Source: Burkholderia anthina
GTDB taxonomy: Bacteria > Pseudomonadota > Gammaproteobacteria > Burkholderiales > Burkholderiaceae
Direction of reading: 5' to 3'
Length of the DNA: 64,000 nt
Assembly: GCF_001547525.1 (NCBI RefSeq)
Contig: NZ_LNJP01000003.1
Location: forward strand, 620,001-684,000
Shown: positions 28,286-38,471 of the stretch, in pieces
How the letters are laid out: each line of letters opens with the position of its first letter
How positions within the stretch are numbered: the first letter of the stretch is position 1
Position numbers and translations under genes: made by a program
Notes under the pieces: model-generated
Databases searched by the model: none
Told to the model about the DNA's origin: nothing
Seen by the model: only the letters and a program-made list of their open reading frames with translations

Positions 28286-29410
28286 TCAGATCGTGCGCGG
28301 CACGAGATGCGGGTTGGGTTGCGGTACGGGAAACGCCTCGTACACGCCAAGCGCGATGCCGATCATGCGTTCATCGACTGACGGCAGCACCGTCGTCCAG
28401 CCGAGACGCGGCGCCGGGCCGGCATGTTCGACGCCGACGGTCGGATGCGGAACGAACCATGACGACACTTCCATCCGCAAATGCACATCGGCCTTGACGC
28501 CGACATACAGCTGGATGAATGCCATCACCTCTCGATGCAGCCACGCACCGGGCAACAGTTCCTGAGCCTGCCGTTCGTCGACCGGCCGCAATGTCACGCG
28601 CACCGCGCGGCTGCGATACGCGAGACGCCTGCCGAGCACGTAACCGCCGCCGAGCCCGCCGCGCTTCCCGTCCGACAGCACGTCCGCATCCGGCTTCGCC
28701 GACGTCAACGGCTTTGGCCGACCGCTACTCGTCGTCACGGCCCAGAATTCGTCCACCCGAACATCGGCTCCCGGCGCGGCGAGCGCCACCACGCCGGCCA
28801 GCCCTTCCGACGTGCGTGTCCGCTGGATCAGCAGCCCCAGCAGGGCGAGCATCCGGGAATCCGGCAAACCCGCACGCAAGGGCTTGTCGCCCCATCCGAA
28901 TCCGGCGAGACATAACAGGCTGCGCGAATAATCGTCGACTCCGCCGGCCTGGAAACGCTCCGGATAACGATATTTCTTCCATGCGCGATACAGCAGCGTC
29001 GCCATCCGGTGGTTGAACGGATCGAGAAACGCCTCGACCGCCTCATGCCCTTCCTCCCGCAGTACGATCTCGTCGATCATGTGCGACGGCATCGCCGCAT
29101 CGACGCCGTAAAGCCCCATGAACGTCGTGCGCACGGTCGGCGGCGCCTCGGGGTGCTCGTCGTCGAATTCGACCGCGGCCATCTCGCCCGCCGGAAACCC
29201 CAACCGCGGACGCGGCCGGAACCGTACCGGCTCATGCTCCGGCGTATCGCGCGTACCGAACCCGGCGCGTTCGGGCGCACACGCCTCCAGCAGCCGACAG
29301 AACTGCATGAACGTCATCTTCGGCGCTCGCTGGAACAGCATCCCGGCAACCGTCGGCGGCCCCTTCGACGCGGCAGCTTCGGCCACCATCCGATCGATCG
29401 AAGCCGTCAT
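28286..29410 (-). CDS. tssG: TssG, T6SS baseplate wedge protein
   Basis: A 374-residue TssG/ImpH family protein (FMQFCRLLEACAPER at the start, LLCLAGFGWGDKPLRAGLPDSRMLALLGLL, GVGGG-like GLGGGYVLGRRL, and LLPGAWLHREVMAFIQLYVG near the end). Forms the baseplate wedge with TssF. Its ATG overlaps the tssF stop (ATGA). Confidence 0.92.
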   Translation of the reverse strand: MTASIDRMVAEAAASKGPPTVAGMLFQRAPKMTFMQFCRLLEACAPERAGFGTRDTPEHEPVRFRPRPRLGFPAGEMAAVEFDDEHPEAPPTVRTTFMGLYGVDAAMPSHMIDEIVLREEGHEAVEAFLDPFNHRMATLLYRAWKKYRYPERFQAGGVDDYSRSLLCLAGFGWGDKPLRAGLPDSRMLALLGLLIQRTRTSEGLAGVVALAAPGADVRVDEFWAVTTSSGRPKPLTSAKPDADVLSDGKRGGLGGGYVLGRRLAYRSRAVRVTLRPVDERQAQELLPGAWLHREVMAFIQLYVGVKADVHLRMEVSSWFVPHPTVGVEHAGPAPRLGWTTVLPSVDERMIGIALGVYEAFPVPQPNPHLVPRTI

Positions 29411-31221
29411 AGCGGCGCCCGCCGAGCCTTGCTGCGCGGCCATTCCGTCCGCGACCGGGACGGCAGGCTGACGATCGCCAGCTTCGTGAACAGATTGATC
29501 TCCGCATACGCGCCGAAGAACCGATGCAGCAGTTCGCCGAACAGCATCACGTCGCCTTCGCCGGAGAACCCGTGCGAATCGAGCGTGATCTCGATCAGCA
29601 CACCGCGCTCCACCGCGCCGCCCGATACTTCTTCCAGCATGTCCTGCGACACATGCAGGATGCCGGCGAGCCGCCGCCGGTTCAGCTCCTCGTTCGTCCA
29701 GTCGTACAGCGCCAACGCGCCGCGCAATACCTCCGCGTTCATCATCGACAGGAAATTCGGCGCGAGATGCGACAGCACGCGCCACTGGAAGCGGTCTTCG
29801 GTCGGCGGATACAGCGGCAACGTCGGCGCGACGAGATTGCGCACACCCGCGACGTTCGGCGTGCTGGCCGCCAGCTCGTCGAGGCTCGCTTCGCGCAGCC
29901 CCTTGCGCGGCAGCAGCCCGTTCGTGCCCGTCACGCGCAGCGACAGGCTTTCCTCGGGCAGCGTGTCCATCGACTCCCACGCGTGCCCGCCGAGGATCAC
30001 CCACATTTCGTGCAACCCCGATACGCCGGAACGCACGCGCGTGTGGAAATAGCGCTCCGGCGCCTCGTGCCGCAGCATGCCGCCGCGGTGCCGGAACGTC
30101 GCGAACGGCACGTATTCGTATCGCTCGGCCGTATCGTGATCGAACGTCGCGACCGCATCGACCGAATACGTCTCGACATGCTCGCCCTGATGGCCGGCCG
30201 GCACCACGCGATATTCGGTTTCGTGATGATCGATCTCGATCGGCTCGGCATCGAGTTCGAACAGGTTGATCACCGGCGAGCAGAACAGCCGCACGTTCTC
30301 CGCGTTGAAGCGCTGGTCCGACGGATACGCGTCCTTGAGGACTATCTCCAGCTCGAAGCGGGTCGATGTTTCCGGAAGCGTGGAGATGTCCAGCCCGCAC
30401 AGATCGACGAACAGAAACTTCTCGCGGAACGTGAAGTATTCGAGCAGCAGTTGATATCCGGAGAATGCCGCATCGGCTTTGGGCCACAGCCGTTCTTCCG
30501 TCGAAAAGCCGGCCGGCTCGATCGTGATGCCCGGCAGCGGCACGGCTTCTCCGTCGCGTATTTCCGGAACGCGCCAGTGAATCGCATCGACCTGGCGCGT
30601 CAACGCAAGATGCATCGCGAATGCGGTCGGCAGATCGGCGTTCAGGTGCAGCCGCAGCCGCGACAGATCCGTCTCCTTGCGCAGCGCCGAGCCGTGCAAC
30701 GCGAAGCCCAGGCGGATCACCGAACGGCCGTCGTGACGCACGGCCGGCCCGGCATGCGTGAGCGACACCGGCTGCAACGCGACGGCCTGCGTCGTACGGT
30801 ACAGACATTGCACCGTGCGCGGCGCCGCGCCGCCGGCGCCGTCAGGAGAAGGCACGTTGATCGGCGCGGAGCGCACCGGCACGCCGGCCGGCACGACGAT
30901 CGTTTTCTGAAGCGTCTCCGCGAACGGGGTCAGCTCGACGATCGATAGCGACGGAATCATCCGCAGATAGTGCGGCCACAACAGGCTGACGAGCCCTTCG
31001 GTCAGCTCGGGCAATTCGTCGTCGAGTTTCTGCCGTAGCCGGCCCGTCAGGAATGCGAAGCCTTCGAAAAGGCGTTCGACGTACGGATCACGATCGCCGA
31101 CGCGGTCGAGATTGAGCAGGCGCGCCCGATCGGGGTGCGCCTTCGCGAATTCCTTGCCGGATTCGCGCAAGTACCGCATTTCCGCTTCGTAGTAGCGCAG
31201 GATGGGATCGTCGTTGTCCAT
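29407..31221 (-). CDS. tssF: TssF, T6SS baseplate protein
   Basis: A 604-residue TssF/ImpG/VasA protein beginning with the typical DPILRYYEAEMRYLRESGKEFAKAHPDRARLL segment and containing DPYVERLFEGFAFLTGRLRQKLDDELPELTEGLL-like sequence. It builds two copies per wedge with TssG around TssK. Located 10 bases after tssA. Confidence 0.95.
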   Translation of the reverse strand: MDNDDPILRYYEAEMRYLRESGKEFAKAHPDRARLLNLDRVGDRDPYVERLFEGFAFLTGRLRQKLDDELPELTEGLVSLLWPHYLRMIPSLSIVELTPFAETLQKTIVVPAGVPVRSAPINVPSPDGAGGAAPRTVQCLYRTTQAVALQPVSLTHAGPAVRHDGRSVIRLGFALHGSALRKETDLSRLRLHLNADLPTAFAMHLALTRQVDAIHWRVPEIRDGEAVPLPGITIEPAGFSTEERLWPKADAAFSGYQLLLEYFTFREKFLFVDLCGLDISTLPETSTRFELEIVLKDAYPSDQRFNAENVRLFCSPVINLFELDAEPIEIDHHETEYRVVPAGHQGEHVETYSVDAVATFDHDTAERYEYVPFATFRHRGGMLRHEAPERYFHTRVRSGVSGLHEMWVILGGHAWESMDTLPEESLSLRVTGTNGLLPRKGLREASLDELAASTPNVAGVRNLVAPTLPLYPPTEDRFQWRVLSHLAPNFLSMMNAEVLRGALALYDWTNEELNRRRLAGILHVSQDMLEEVSGGAVERGVLIEITLDSHGFSGEGDVMLFGELLHRFFGAYAEINLFTKLAIVSLPSRSRTEWPRSKARRAPL

Positions 31222-31231
31222 GAAAAATCCA

Positions 31232-32815
31232 TTACGAAAGAGTCAATGCGCGCGCGGGATCGAGGACCATGAGTTCCGCATGCAGTTCGCCGATCCGGCG
31301 AGCGAGCGCCGGCTTGTCGGCATCCTTGCGGCTGCTCATCGCCTTCAGTGCCTTGACCAGTTGTTGCTTGACCTCGAACGTCAGCGCGGGCTCCCAGCGC
31401 ATGAGCGGCAGCGAGCGGGATGTTGCGTCGAGTTCGACCAGGAGCGCGAGCGCTGCATCGTGACGGCCGGCGTGGTCGGCCAACCGCGCCATCACGAGCC
31501 GCTGCAAGTAGCGATGCCGATCGGTTTTCATGCCGGGCAGCGCTTCGAGCCACGCGAACGCCGCCTCGATACCCTCGCGCCCCACCAGTTCGCGGGCCTG
31601 GGCTTCGATCTCCGGCCAGTCGCCGGTTGAGTCGCTTTCGCTATCCGCGGAGACCGGCAGCGGCGCAACGGCCTCTCCCGCCTCCAGGTCGCGCACGACC
31701 GCGTGCCGGGCAATCCATTCGAGTGTCGTGTCGTCGGCGAACGGCGTGCCGTCGCTGAACGCCAGCCGTTCGATGCCCGGCAAGCGTTCGAGAAACAGCG
31801 CGAAATCGGCGCGCAGCAATGCTCGCCACGCGCCGTACGGCGTACCGACGTGATCGAGCGCCACATGCTGGAAGTACTGCAGATCGAACCACAGGTGATT
31901 CGCGCCCTCCATGAATGCGCCTTCGACCCGCTCCAGCAACTCGTGCCAGTGCTTCTGCAGCACGAGGCGCTTCATCTGCTGGCGCAACTCCGCGCGTGGG
32001 GGCGCCAGACGCGTATGCGACGCGGCATCCGCCGGCGGCACGTCGTGCAGCGTGTCCCAACGAATGCTTCGCGCGACGCGTACCGAAGGCAGGTAGCCGT
32101 TTTCCTGATCCCGCAGCCACGTCGACATCGCACGTGCCTGATCGATCAAGTCGCGCGTCGACGCGATCGAGCCGGCTGAAATTTTTCCCGGCGCACTGGC
32201 CGGCGGCACTGCCGTGCCGGAATCGGCCCCGTGCGCCGGTGCTTCCTTTTTATCGAAGCGCGACACGAGCGGCTGCAAATTCGGACGGGCGGCGTCGGGC
32301 CACGCCTGCGTGCACGTCACGAGCACGCCGAGTGCGGCAAGCGCACGCTCGAGATCGGCCGGCGCGAAATCGCCGTGGCGGTCCAGCGCGTCGATCACGC
32401 GCGCGGTGGCGAGCATGTCCAGCGCGGCTTTCCTCGCTTCGTGGCGGGCGGGCAACAGCGCCTCGCCGAACCGGTCGACGAGCGCGGCGGCCAGTTCGAG
32501 CCCGTCGGCGAAACCGGCCGGGCCGTCCTGCCGCAGGCGCGCGAACGCGTAGTAGCCGGCCACGCGCAAATCCTTGCCCGTCTCCTTGAGCAGGTGTTCG
32601 CACGCGCGGACGATCAACCCGTCGTCGATTCCCGACAGCTTGCCGGCTTCGTCCTTCATTTCGAAGAACGCTTCTTCGTAGCCGGGATCACGCCCGCACG
32701 CGTGCTCGCCCGGTATCGGTGCGATCCATGCGGCCCAGGTATCCGTCCGCGCCCGCTGGAGCGAATCGACGCGCGGTCCGCCTACAAGGGTCTTCACAAA
32801 ATGGGCTAGCGTCAT
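31232..32815 (-). CDS. tssA: TssA-type T6SS protein (ImpA N-terminal, VasJ-like)
   Basis: A 527-residue protein with an ImpA-type N-terminal domain (GRDPGYEEAFFEMKDEAGKL, LLKETGKDLRVAGYYAFARL) and a VasJ-like C-terminal region (REGIEAAFAWLEALPGMKTDRHRYLQRLVMARLAD). TssA proteins prime sheath assembly at the baseplate or cap the distal end; the C-terminus here matches the long VasJ class, so the exact class is a matter of inference. The ATG (MTLAHFV) lies eight bases after tssM. Confidence 0.88.
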   Translation of the reverse strand: MTLAHFVKTLVGGPRVDSLQRARTDTWAAWIAPIPGEHACGRDPGYEEAFFEMKDEAGKLSGIDDGLIVRACEHLLKETGKDLRVAGYYAFARLRQDGPAGFADGLELAAALVDRFGEALLPARHEARKAALDMLATARVIDALDRHGDFAPADLERALAALGVLVTCTQAWPDAARPNLQPLVSRFDKKEAPAHGADSGTAVPPASAPGKISAGSIASTRDLIDQARAMSTWLRDQENGYLPSVRVARSIRWDTLHDVPPADAASHTRLAPPRAELRQQMKRLVLQKHWHELLERVEGAFMEGANHLWFDLQYFQHVALDHVGTPYGAWRALLRADFALFLERLPGIERLAFSDGTPFADDTTLEWIARHAVVRDLEAGEAVAPLPVSADSESDSTGDWPEIEAQARELVGREGIEAAFAWLEALPGMKTDRHRYLQRLVMARLADHAGRHDAALALLVELDATSRSLPLMRWEPALTFEVKQQLVKALKAMSSRKDADKPALARRIGELHAELMVLDPARALTLS

Positions 32816-32823
32816 CGCTGGTC

Positions 32824-35800
32824 TCAAAAAACGAATGCGTCGCCCAGCAGCGTGAGGGCGTGCCGGAACGGGCTGGCGGGTGGATCCGAAAGCGCCGACG
32901 TCGTCACCACGCGCGAGATCGAGGGCTTCGGCGGCATCGTTCGTGTCGTCGGGACGGCCGTGGTCGTTCGTGCCGACGCTCGAGCCGGTTCGAGACCGGC
33001 ATTCCGGCCGGATACCTTCTCCGACGCCGCCCACCTCGCCTCGTCCGGCAACGGGCCGCTGCCCGGAAGCCCCGACGGCAGCGGCACGGCCGCATGCTTC
33101 GCGGCCTCGATCGCCGACGTCGGCAACGGCGGCGGACCGCTCGCCGAACCGCGCGCCCCTGCGTTCGCTGCCGCCGTCACGAACACGCGTGCCGGCAACG
33201 CGAAATGACGCAACTGGAGCACGTCGAGCGGGCCGGCGCCGGCTTCGCTGCGCAATTGCACCCTGAGCGGAACACCCTGGCTCGTATCCGGCGTCCAGGT
33301 CAGCAGATAGCGCGCATTGTCCTGTTGCTCGACCTTCGCGCGCTCCAGCAGCCGGATGAAACCGAAGCGTCCCTGCGAATCGAGCGCGGTGCGCAAGCCG
33401 CCCTGCTCCGTCTGCCATTCGATGTGCGACAGATTTTCAAGCGACTGCCCCGGCCATTCGAACGGCGTCCATTCCTGCTTCTGGTTGAAGTAATGCAGTT
33501 CGCGGCCGGACAACACGAATCGCATGTCGGTGACGCCCGGCGTCGGCTCCGCTCTCAGCTCGTAGCGCACCCGTGCATCGCCGGACGGGAACAGCACCGT
33601 CGCCGTGCGCGCGAGCTTGTTCAGCCCGTTCAGGAAATCCGGATCGATCGTCAATGCGCCGGAGTCCGCGCCCTGCAAGGCCACCCACCGATCGCCATGC
33701 CGTTCGACGACACCAGCCAGTTGCGACGTCACGAACTGCGCGATCACGCCGCTGTCCGGACGCATGAAGCGCGCCATCTCGGGCAGCGACGCGTCGTTGT
33801 CCGAATCCGCGAACGGATAGCGGCCACCGAATGTCCTGTTCCAGTCGGCAAGAATTGCGGTACGCCAGATTTCGTTCAGGCTTGCGGCGGCCGGCTGCAC
33901 GATGACTTGCCAAGACTGATCGAACGGCGCACGGAACAATGCACCGAATCCGGACCATTGTTCGCCGAGGCTTGCAGCGACGCGGCTCGCGTAATCGCGA
34001 CTGTCGGCGATATCGGACGTCTTGCCCTGCAGCACGGACTGCGCGGCCAGACGCGCAATCGCGTCCGGATCCGGACTGGAGACGATCTGAGCCGTTTTCA
34101 GGCGCATCGCGGTGATCCGCTCCAGGTAGCGCGCCAGACTCAGGTCGCCGGTTGCCGCGGGCGGGCTGACGCCCTTGCCGCCGGATGACGCCACCGAAAC
34201 GAGATCGCTGCCGGTCAGACGCAAGATCGGTCCGAACGCGGCCGCGAGCGGCGCAAGTGGTGGCTTCGCCTGCTTCGACGGATCTTTCTCGTCGGCCCCG
34301 ACCAGTTGCTGCGCCTTGCTGATCAGCGTGTCGGACAGCGACGGTGCGTTGGCGCCCGTTCCCGCCTGATAGACGACCGCATTCATCAGCGCGACGAGCG
34401 GCGAGCGCTGCGGGTCGCCCAGTAGCGTGAGTTGATCAGCCGTGGCTGATAGCGTAGGTGCGGGTTGCCAACGCAGACTGTTGAGGAATAGCCCCCATGC
34501 CCGCGCGTAATCGTCGAAATAGCGCTGACGCAGTTCGGCCTTCAATGTCGACGGAGATGCATTGGCAACCTTGGTGTCGGAGAGTACCCAGTCGCTCGCC
34601 ACATCGCGTTGTTCGCCGGCTTCGTCGATTGCCTTCGAGATGCGCTCTTCCCATGCTGCACGCGTGAATACGCCGGGTACCGTGGCGGTCGTGCCGAACA
34701 GGCCCCGGCTCGTTGCACCACCGGCAGAGGATTGCGACGCCGCGTCGCCGAGCAATGTCGCGAGTGATAGCGGCGGGTATTTCGGTGTCGCTTCGTCGAC
34801 GATCTGCTGGTAGATCGCATCTCCCGAGTTCTGAATGCCGCGCACGCCGACAATCGTCTGGCGGGTGGACGCGATCAGCGCGCCGTCCGGAACAATCACC
34901 GGCGCGGTGCGGTCCGCTCCGGCTCCGTGCCCGATGTGATTGGCAAGGAACGTGATCGCGTGCTGACGCATATCTTCCCATTTGCCGCGCGACAGTTGCG
35001 AACTGGCCGGGCGTTCGGGCGCGGACGTCGCGACGAGTTGCGGCGCCAGGAACGCGGCCACGGCCCGCTCGGGCTTGGCAAGCATCAGGTACGTCTTGAG
35101 CGTGTCGTAAGCGGCCTGCACCTGGGCTTCGCCGCCGCTCGCGATTTCCGCGTCGGACAGCGACGCGAGTTGATGCAGTCTTGCCTCGAGCTTCTGGCGG
35201 ATCGGACCGATGAGGATACGGTTCGCGGCATCGGCGTAGTGCGGCCAAAGGGCGTCGAGCAACGCTTCGTCGCGATTCAGGCCGAAACGGGCAATCAACG
35301 GCGCGCCGGTGCGCTGACGGATTTCGAGCGTGTCGATCTGGCGATCGAGGTCGGTGAGCGTTTGCAGCGACTGTGCCGGGTCCAAGGCGCCAGTGAGCTT
35401 CGCAACCGTATCCGTTGTACTCGAGATCGTTGCGCGGTTGCCGAACCCGGACAGCATCGTGCCGACGAGCCAGCAGCCGATCAGCACGGTCGCGATCCAC
35501 GCCGCCGTGGTCGATAGCGAAAAGCCGATGCGGCGGCCGTGTACGTTGCGGCTGTGGGCGGCGACGGTTTGCCAGATGGTGCGGTGGTGGGGATTGTCGA
35601 GCGTATCGTTGTCGTTCTCGATACTGGAATCCGGCGACATCACGTCACGCTCCTTGAACAGCGGCGCAAACATCAGACCGTGAACCGCATGCCTCCAGAT
35701 ACTGGATTCAGACGCTTGCCGCACCAAGTTCGACAGCGCCTCGTGCAGCCTCGAAACATGCTGGGACAATTCCGCGGGATAACGATCGCGGGCATCCGCG

Positions 35801-36636
35801 GCGAGGCGCGCGACACCCGCATCCGCGAGGTTGCCGGCGAGATTCCGCAGCGATACATCGATCGCTTCTCCGCTCATCGACGTATTGGCCCACGTCAAGC
35901 CGATGGCTTCGTCCGGATCCAGCCACTCGCTACCGAAATCCGTGACATTCAGAAGGTAAGCAGGCGCGGCCCAGCGTAGCTCGCGCGCATGGCGCGCTAG
36001 ACGCGTAGCGAGTTCATCGGTGTCGAACGCAGTATTCGCGGCGCTACGGTTGCGGGTAATCGCTACGATCGCATCGATCGGACGGCGCCGCCGCAGTCGG
36101 CGGATTTGATCCAGCCATTCGGTGTCGAGTTGGTCACGGGTCTGGTTTGCATGCAACACGACCGTGTTACCGAGAACGATGTACCCGATGTCGGCCAGTT
36201 CGGGAGCGAGACGCCTGACGAGAGGCGTGTCTCCGGCGACAAGCAGCCAGCGGTCACGATAACCCCAACGCCAGCCGTAGCGGTTACGTAGAACCTCGCG
36301 AAGCGCAGCAGCGCGATTGATCTGTCCTGGTGACAGGTTCGGATCGTTGCGCTCGCCGGATTCGGCGCGCTTTTCGGCATCGAAACGAGCGAACCATCTG
36401 GACGCCCTCAACACCGCAATCTTCAGCAATACCCACTCGAAGAACTTGACCGCCAGGATCGCCAGCAGCAACGCACATGCCAACGCAAGCTGGCCGATGA
36501 TCAGGATTTCGCGCGACCACCCGCGACGAGGCCCCTCCACCCACACTGCGATACTGAGTGCCAGGAACACGATGACGGCCGCGACGCCAATGAAGAAACC
36601 GGCCGATCGTGTTTTGTTCTCGCTTTTGTCGTTCAT
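32824..36636 (-). CDS. tssM: TssM, T6SS inner-membrane IcmF-family protein without a P-loop
   Basis: A 1270-residue IcmF/TssM protein with N-terminal membrane helices (about residues 11-30 and 40-65), a third helix near 385-405 (AAWIATVLIGCWLVGTML), and a long periplasmic C-terminal part with the DUF1215-like region. It spans the envelope with TssL and TssJ. The nucleotide-binding site looks lost: the segment where GxxxxGKT is expected reads WLLVAGDTPLVRRL and the DTAG Walker B position reads LHANQTR. ATG at MNDKSEN overlaps the preceding stop (ATGA); another ATG five codons earlier exists. Confidence 0.92.
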   Translation of the reverse strand: MNDKSENKTRSAGFFIGVAAVIVFLALSIAVWVEGPRRGWSREILIIGQLALACALLLAILAVKFFEWVLLKIAVLRASRWFARFDAEKRAESGERNDPNLSPGQINRAAALREVLRNRYGWRWGYRDRWLLVAGDTPLVRRLAPELADIGYIVLGNTVVLHANQTRDQLDTEWLDQIRRLRRRRPIDAIVAITRNRSAANTAFDTDELATRLARHARELRWAAPAYLLNVTDFGSEWLDPDEAIGLTWANTSMSGEAIDVSLRNLAGNLADAGVARLAADARDRYPAELSQHVSRLHEALSNLVRQASESSIWRHAVHGLMFAPLFKERDVMSPDSSIENDNDTLDNPHHRTIWQTVAAHSRNVHGRRIGFSLSTTAAWIATVLIGCWLVGTMLSGFGNRATISSTTDTVAKLTGALDPAQSLQTLTDLDRQIDTLEIRQRTGAPLIARFGLNRDEALLDALWPHYADAANRILIGPIRQKLEARLHQLASLSDAEIASGGEAQVQAAYDTLKTYLMLAKPERAVAAFLAPQLVATSAPERPASSQLSRGKWEDMRQHAITFLANHIGHGAGADRTAPVIVPDGALIASTRQTIVGVRGIQNSGDAIYQQIVDEATPKYPPLSLATLLGDAASQSSAGGATSRGLFGTTATVPGVFTRAAWEERISKAIDEAGEQRDVASDWVLSDTKVANASPSTLKAELRQRYFDDYARAWGLFLNSLRWQPAPTLSATADQLTLLGDPQRSPLVALMNAVVYQAGTGANAPSLSDTLISKAQQLVGADEKDPSKQAKPPLAPLAAAFGPILRLTGSDLVSVASSGGKGVSPPAATGDLSLARYLERITAMRLKTAQIVSSPDPDAIARLAAQSVLQGKTSDIADSRDYASRVAASLGEQWSGFGALFRAPFDQSWQVIVQPAAASLNEIWRTAILADWNRTFGGRYPFADSDNDASLPEMARFMRPDSGVIAQFVTSQLAGVVERHGDRWVALQGADSGALTIDPDFLNGLNKLARTATVLFPSGDARVRYELRAEPTPGVTDMRFVLSGRELHYFNQKQEWTPFEWPGQSLENLSHIEWQTEQGGLRTALDSQGRFGFIRLLERAKVEQQDNARYLLTWTPDTSQGVPLRVQLRSEAGAGPLDVLQLRHFALPARVFVTAAANAGARGSASGPPPLPTSAIEAAKHAAVPLPSGLPGSGPLPDEARWAASEKVSGRNAGLEPARASARTTTAVPTTRTMPPKPSISRVVTTSALSDPPASPFRHALTLLGDAFVF

Positions 36637-37871
36637 GTCCGTTTTCTGCATACGAGTGCGAAAAGTTCCTCATCTTCGCCACAAAGCACCAATTGCGGAT
36701 CGCCCGTCGTCCGGGCCGCTTCTGCAGCGAGGGCCACGGCCAACCAGGGCCCTGCGCCCGAACAGTCGCCCACTGCTGTCTCGAGCGCGATCCAGCATGC
36801 GTCGTCCGGCAACGGCGCCGCTTGGCGAACGCTACCGATACCGTCGCCAACCAGGCCATGCGTCCATACCGTACGCAGACGGTCGGACGGAGCTTGTCCC
36901 CACCTTGCAGCAAGCTCGAGTGTTGCGGCAGGAGAATCGAGCGAGCCTTTGGCAGGCCGATGTAGAAGAAGTCCGGCGGACATCGGCGACGACTCGGGGC
37001 GCGAACGCCTGATCAGTAGCGCGACGCCCGCCTCCGCAACGCCGTCGGACAGTACCGAGCTGATTGCATTGCGAAGCTCGACGGCGACCAGAAGGTAGGC
37101 GCTCCCGGCGTCTCGGTCGTCGTGCCAGGCATCCGCTCTGAAGACCGTGAGCGCGGGTTCGCTGGATCCCATCTCCACGTTCAATGCAGGGGCTTGTTCA
37201 GCGAGTAGATTCAATATCTGAGTCTCGACGACCTCGTGCTCCAGCCACGATTGGTGACTCAGTTCGACGTAGAGTCTCGTTCCCCGTGGCAGCGCGCGGA
37301 GCTGCGGCAGCAGGCCGTCTATCAGGCGCTCGAGCAGCCATGTACAAACCGAACGATGGCGAACATATTCCGAGATTTCGTTACCCGGATAGAAACGAAT
37401 ATCGGGAAGGTTGAGCCAGCGTGCATTGACTTCTCTATCCGCCACTGCATCGCTTGGTCGCGATTTCGTTCCTTCGACTCCCGTCAGTATCTGTTGGAGT
37501 GAGTTTTCGGAATCGTCGGTGGAGACGCACCAGGCATGGCCTGCGATCGTCAAAGGTCTGGCTGCCATTGCATGGCACGCCTGCTCTGCGTCATCGCTCA
37601 CGCGATTGGTCGCAATCGCCTGATTGCGACAGGCATAGCCGTATCCGAGCCACGCGAACAGCAGGAATGCCCATGCCAGAAATGGGTAACCCGCGACGCA
37701 AAACCAGAACCATGGCGTGTTCGCAGAGCGGTCCGTCGGCCAGAGCGCGATCGTCAGTCCGGCTCCTGCTCCCATTACGAGTACCAGCAAAATCGTCCAG
37801 ACGAGCGCCGAGACCCGGGGCGCAGCCGGCACCTTCACGCGCGGCGGCACACGATTGAAGTCGATGGGCAT
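36633..37871 (-). CDS. Unknown T6SS-linked membrane protein
   Basis: A 412-residue protein that I do not recognise. Two membrane helices lie near the N-terminus (VSALVWTILLVLVMGAGAGLTIAL and FWFCVAGYPFLAWAFLLFAWLG), followed by a soluble region of about 330 residues with mixed alpha/beta character and no motif I can name. It sits between PAAR (three-base gap) and tssM (four-base overlap), so it is translated with the membrane-complex gene and is likely to work with TssM or with effector loading. Composition is slightly less GC-rich than the tss genes. Confidence 0.75.
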   Translation of the reverse strand: MPIDFNRVPPRVKVPAAPRVSALVWTILLVLVMGAGAGLTIALWPTDRSANTPWFWFCVAGYPFLAWAFLLFAWLGYGYACRNQAIATNRVSDDAEQACHAMAARPLTIAGHAWCVSTDDSENSLQQILTGVEGTKSRPSDAVADREVNARWLNLPDIRFYPGNEISEYVRHRSVCTWLLERLIDGLLPQLRALPRGTRLYVELSHQSWLEHEVVETQILNLLAEQAPALNVEMGSSEPALTVFRADAWHDDRDAGSAYLLVAVELRNAISSVLSDGVAEAGVALLIRRSRPESSPMSAGLLLHRPAKGSLDSPAATLELAARWGQAPSDRLRTVWTHGLVGDGIGSVRQAAPLPDDACWIALETAVGDCSGAGPWLAVALAAEAARTTGDPQLVLCGEDEELFALVCRKRT

Positions 37872-37874
37872 CGT

Positions 37875-38132
37875 TTACCGGACCCGCGCCCCGCTGGACG
37901 AAGCGATCAGAACGGCTCCGCACCGTGTGTGATCACCGTCGCGCGATAGCTGTGTCGTACCGTCCTTCATCCTGCTGCTGCCTTCGACGATTTCATTGTC
38001 GCCGTGGATCGGGCATGAGACTTTGTCGCCAATGCGGGCTGCGCGGCGTCCTTTCACCTTGATGCGATCGGAGCCAGTCAGGACTCGGCCGCCGTGGGTC
38101 GTTGCGTCACCTTCGTATGCGAGATTTTTCAT
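37875..38132 (-). CDS. PAAR-domain spike-tip protein
   Basis: An 85-residue single-domain PAAR protein (GDATTHGGRVLTGSD, RIGDKVSCPIHG, DGDHTRCGAVLIAS) with the conserved His and Cys residues that bind zinc at the tip. It caps the VgrG trimer. It is split from vgrG by the low-GC effector/immunity array but is still in the same transcription unit; its ATG overlaps the stop of a short upstream frame (ATGA). Confidence 0.9.
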   Translation of the reverse strand: MKNLAYEGDATTHGGRVLTGSDRIKVKGRRAARIGDKVSCPIHGDNEIVEGSSRMKDGTTQLSRDGDHTRCGAVLIASSSGARVR

Positions 38133-38347
38133 TTAAGCTTTTCCTCGTGAATATTCAACAACCATCGACCCAACCGGCTTCGGACATGTCCACACGTTTC
38201 CGTGGCACGAAGATCATCCTTAAACACCACAATGCCATTTTTACGGCTTGAAATCGACATAAACATAGAGATTCTTTTGAGTGGAACACACCCATGATCT
38301 AGAACATCAGCCCATCCTGCCGACCCACGAGAGGCGGCGGCGATCAA
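38129..38347 (-). pseudogene. Probable 3' remnant of an immunity-like gene
   Basis: A 72-codon frame that ends in an ATGA overlap with the PAAR gene. Its second half contains SSRKNGIVVFKDDL, resembling the YVSKNGKLVFDQIC segment of the immunity-like family upstream. The first half has no signal peptide or cysteine motif. I read it as the C-terminal relic of a fifth family member; a small real protein cannot be excluded. Confidence 0.4.
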
Positions 38348-38471
38348 GCGGTTTAAAAAATTTGAGATCTGACAGAATTATCAAACTCCCCAACCACAAA
38401 TGGCGCGACCATTTAATTATCCACATCATCAACAACCGGAACGGTCATTATTCCGCAGAATGCCCGCCGAC

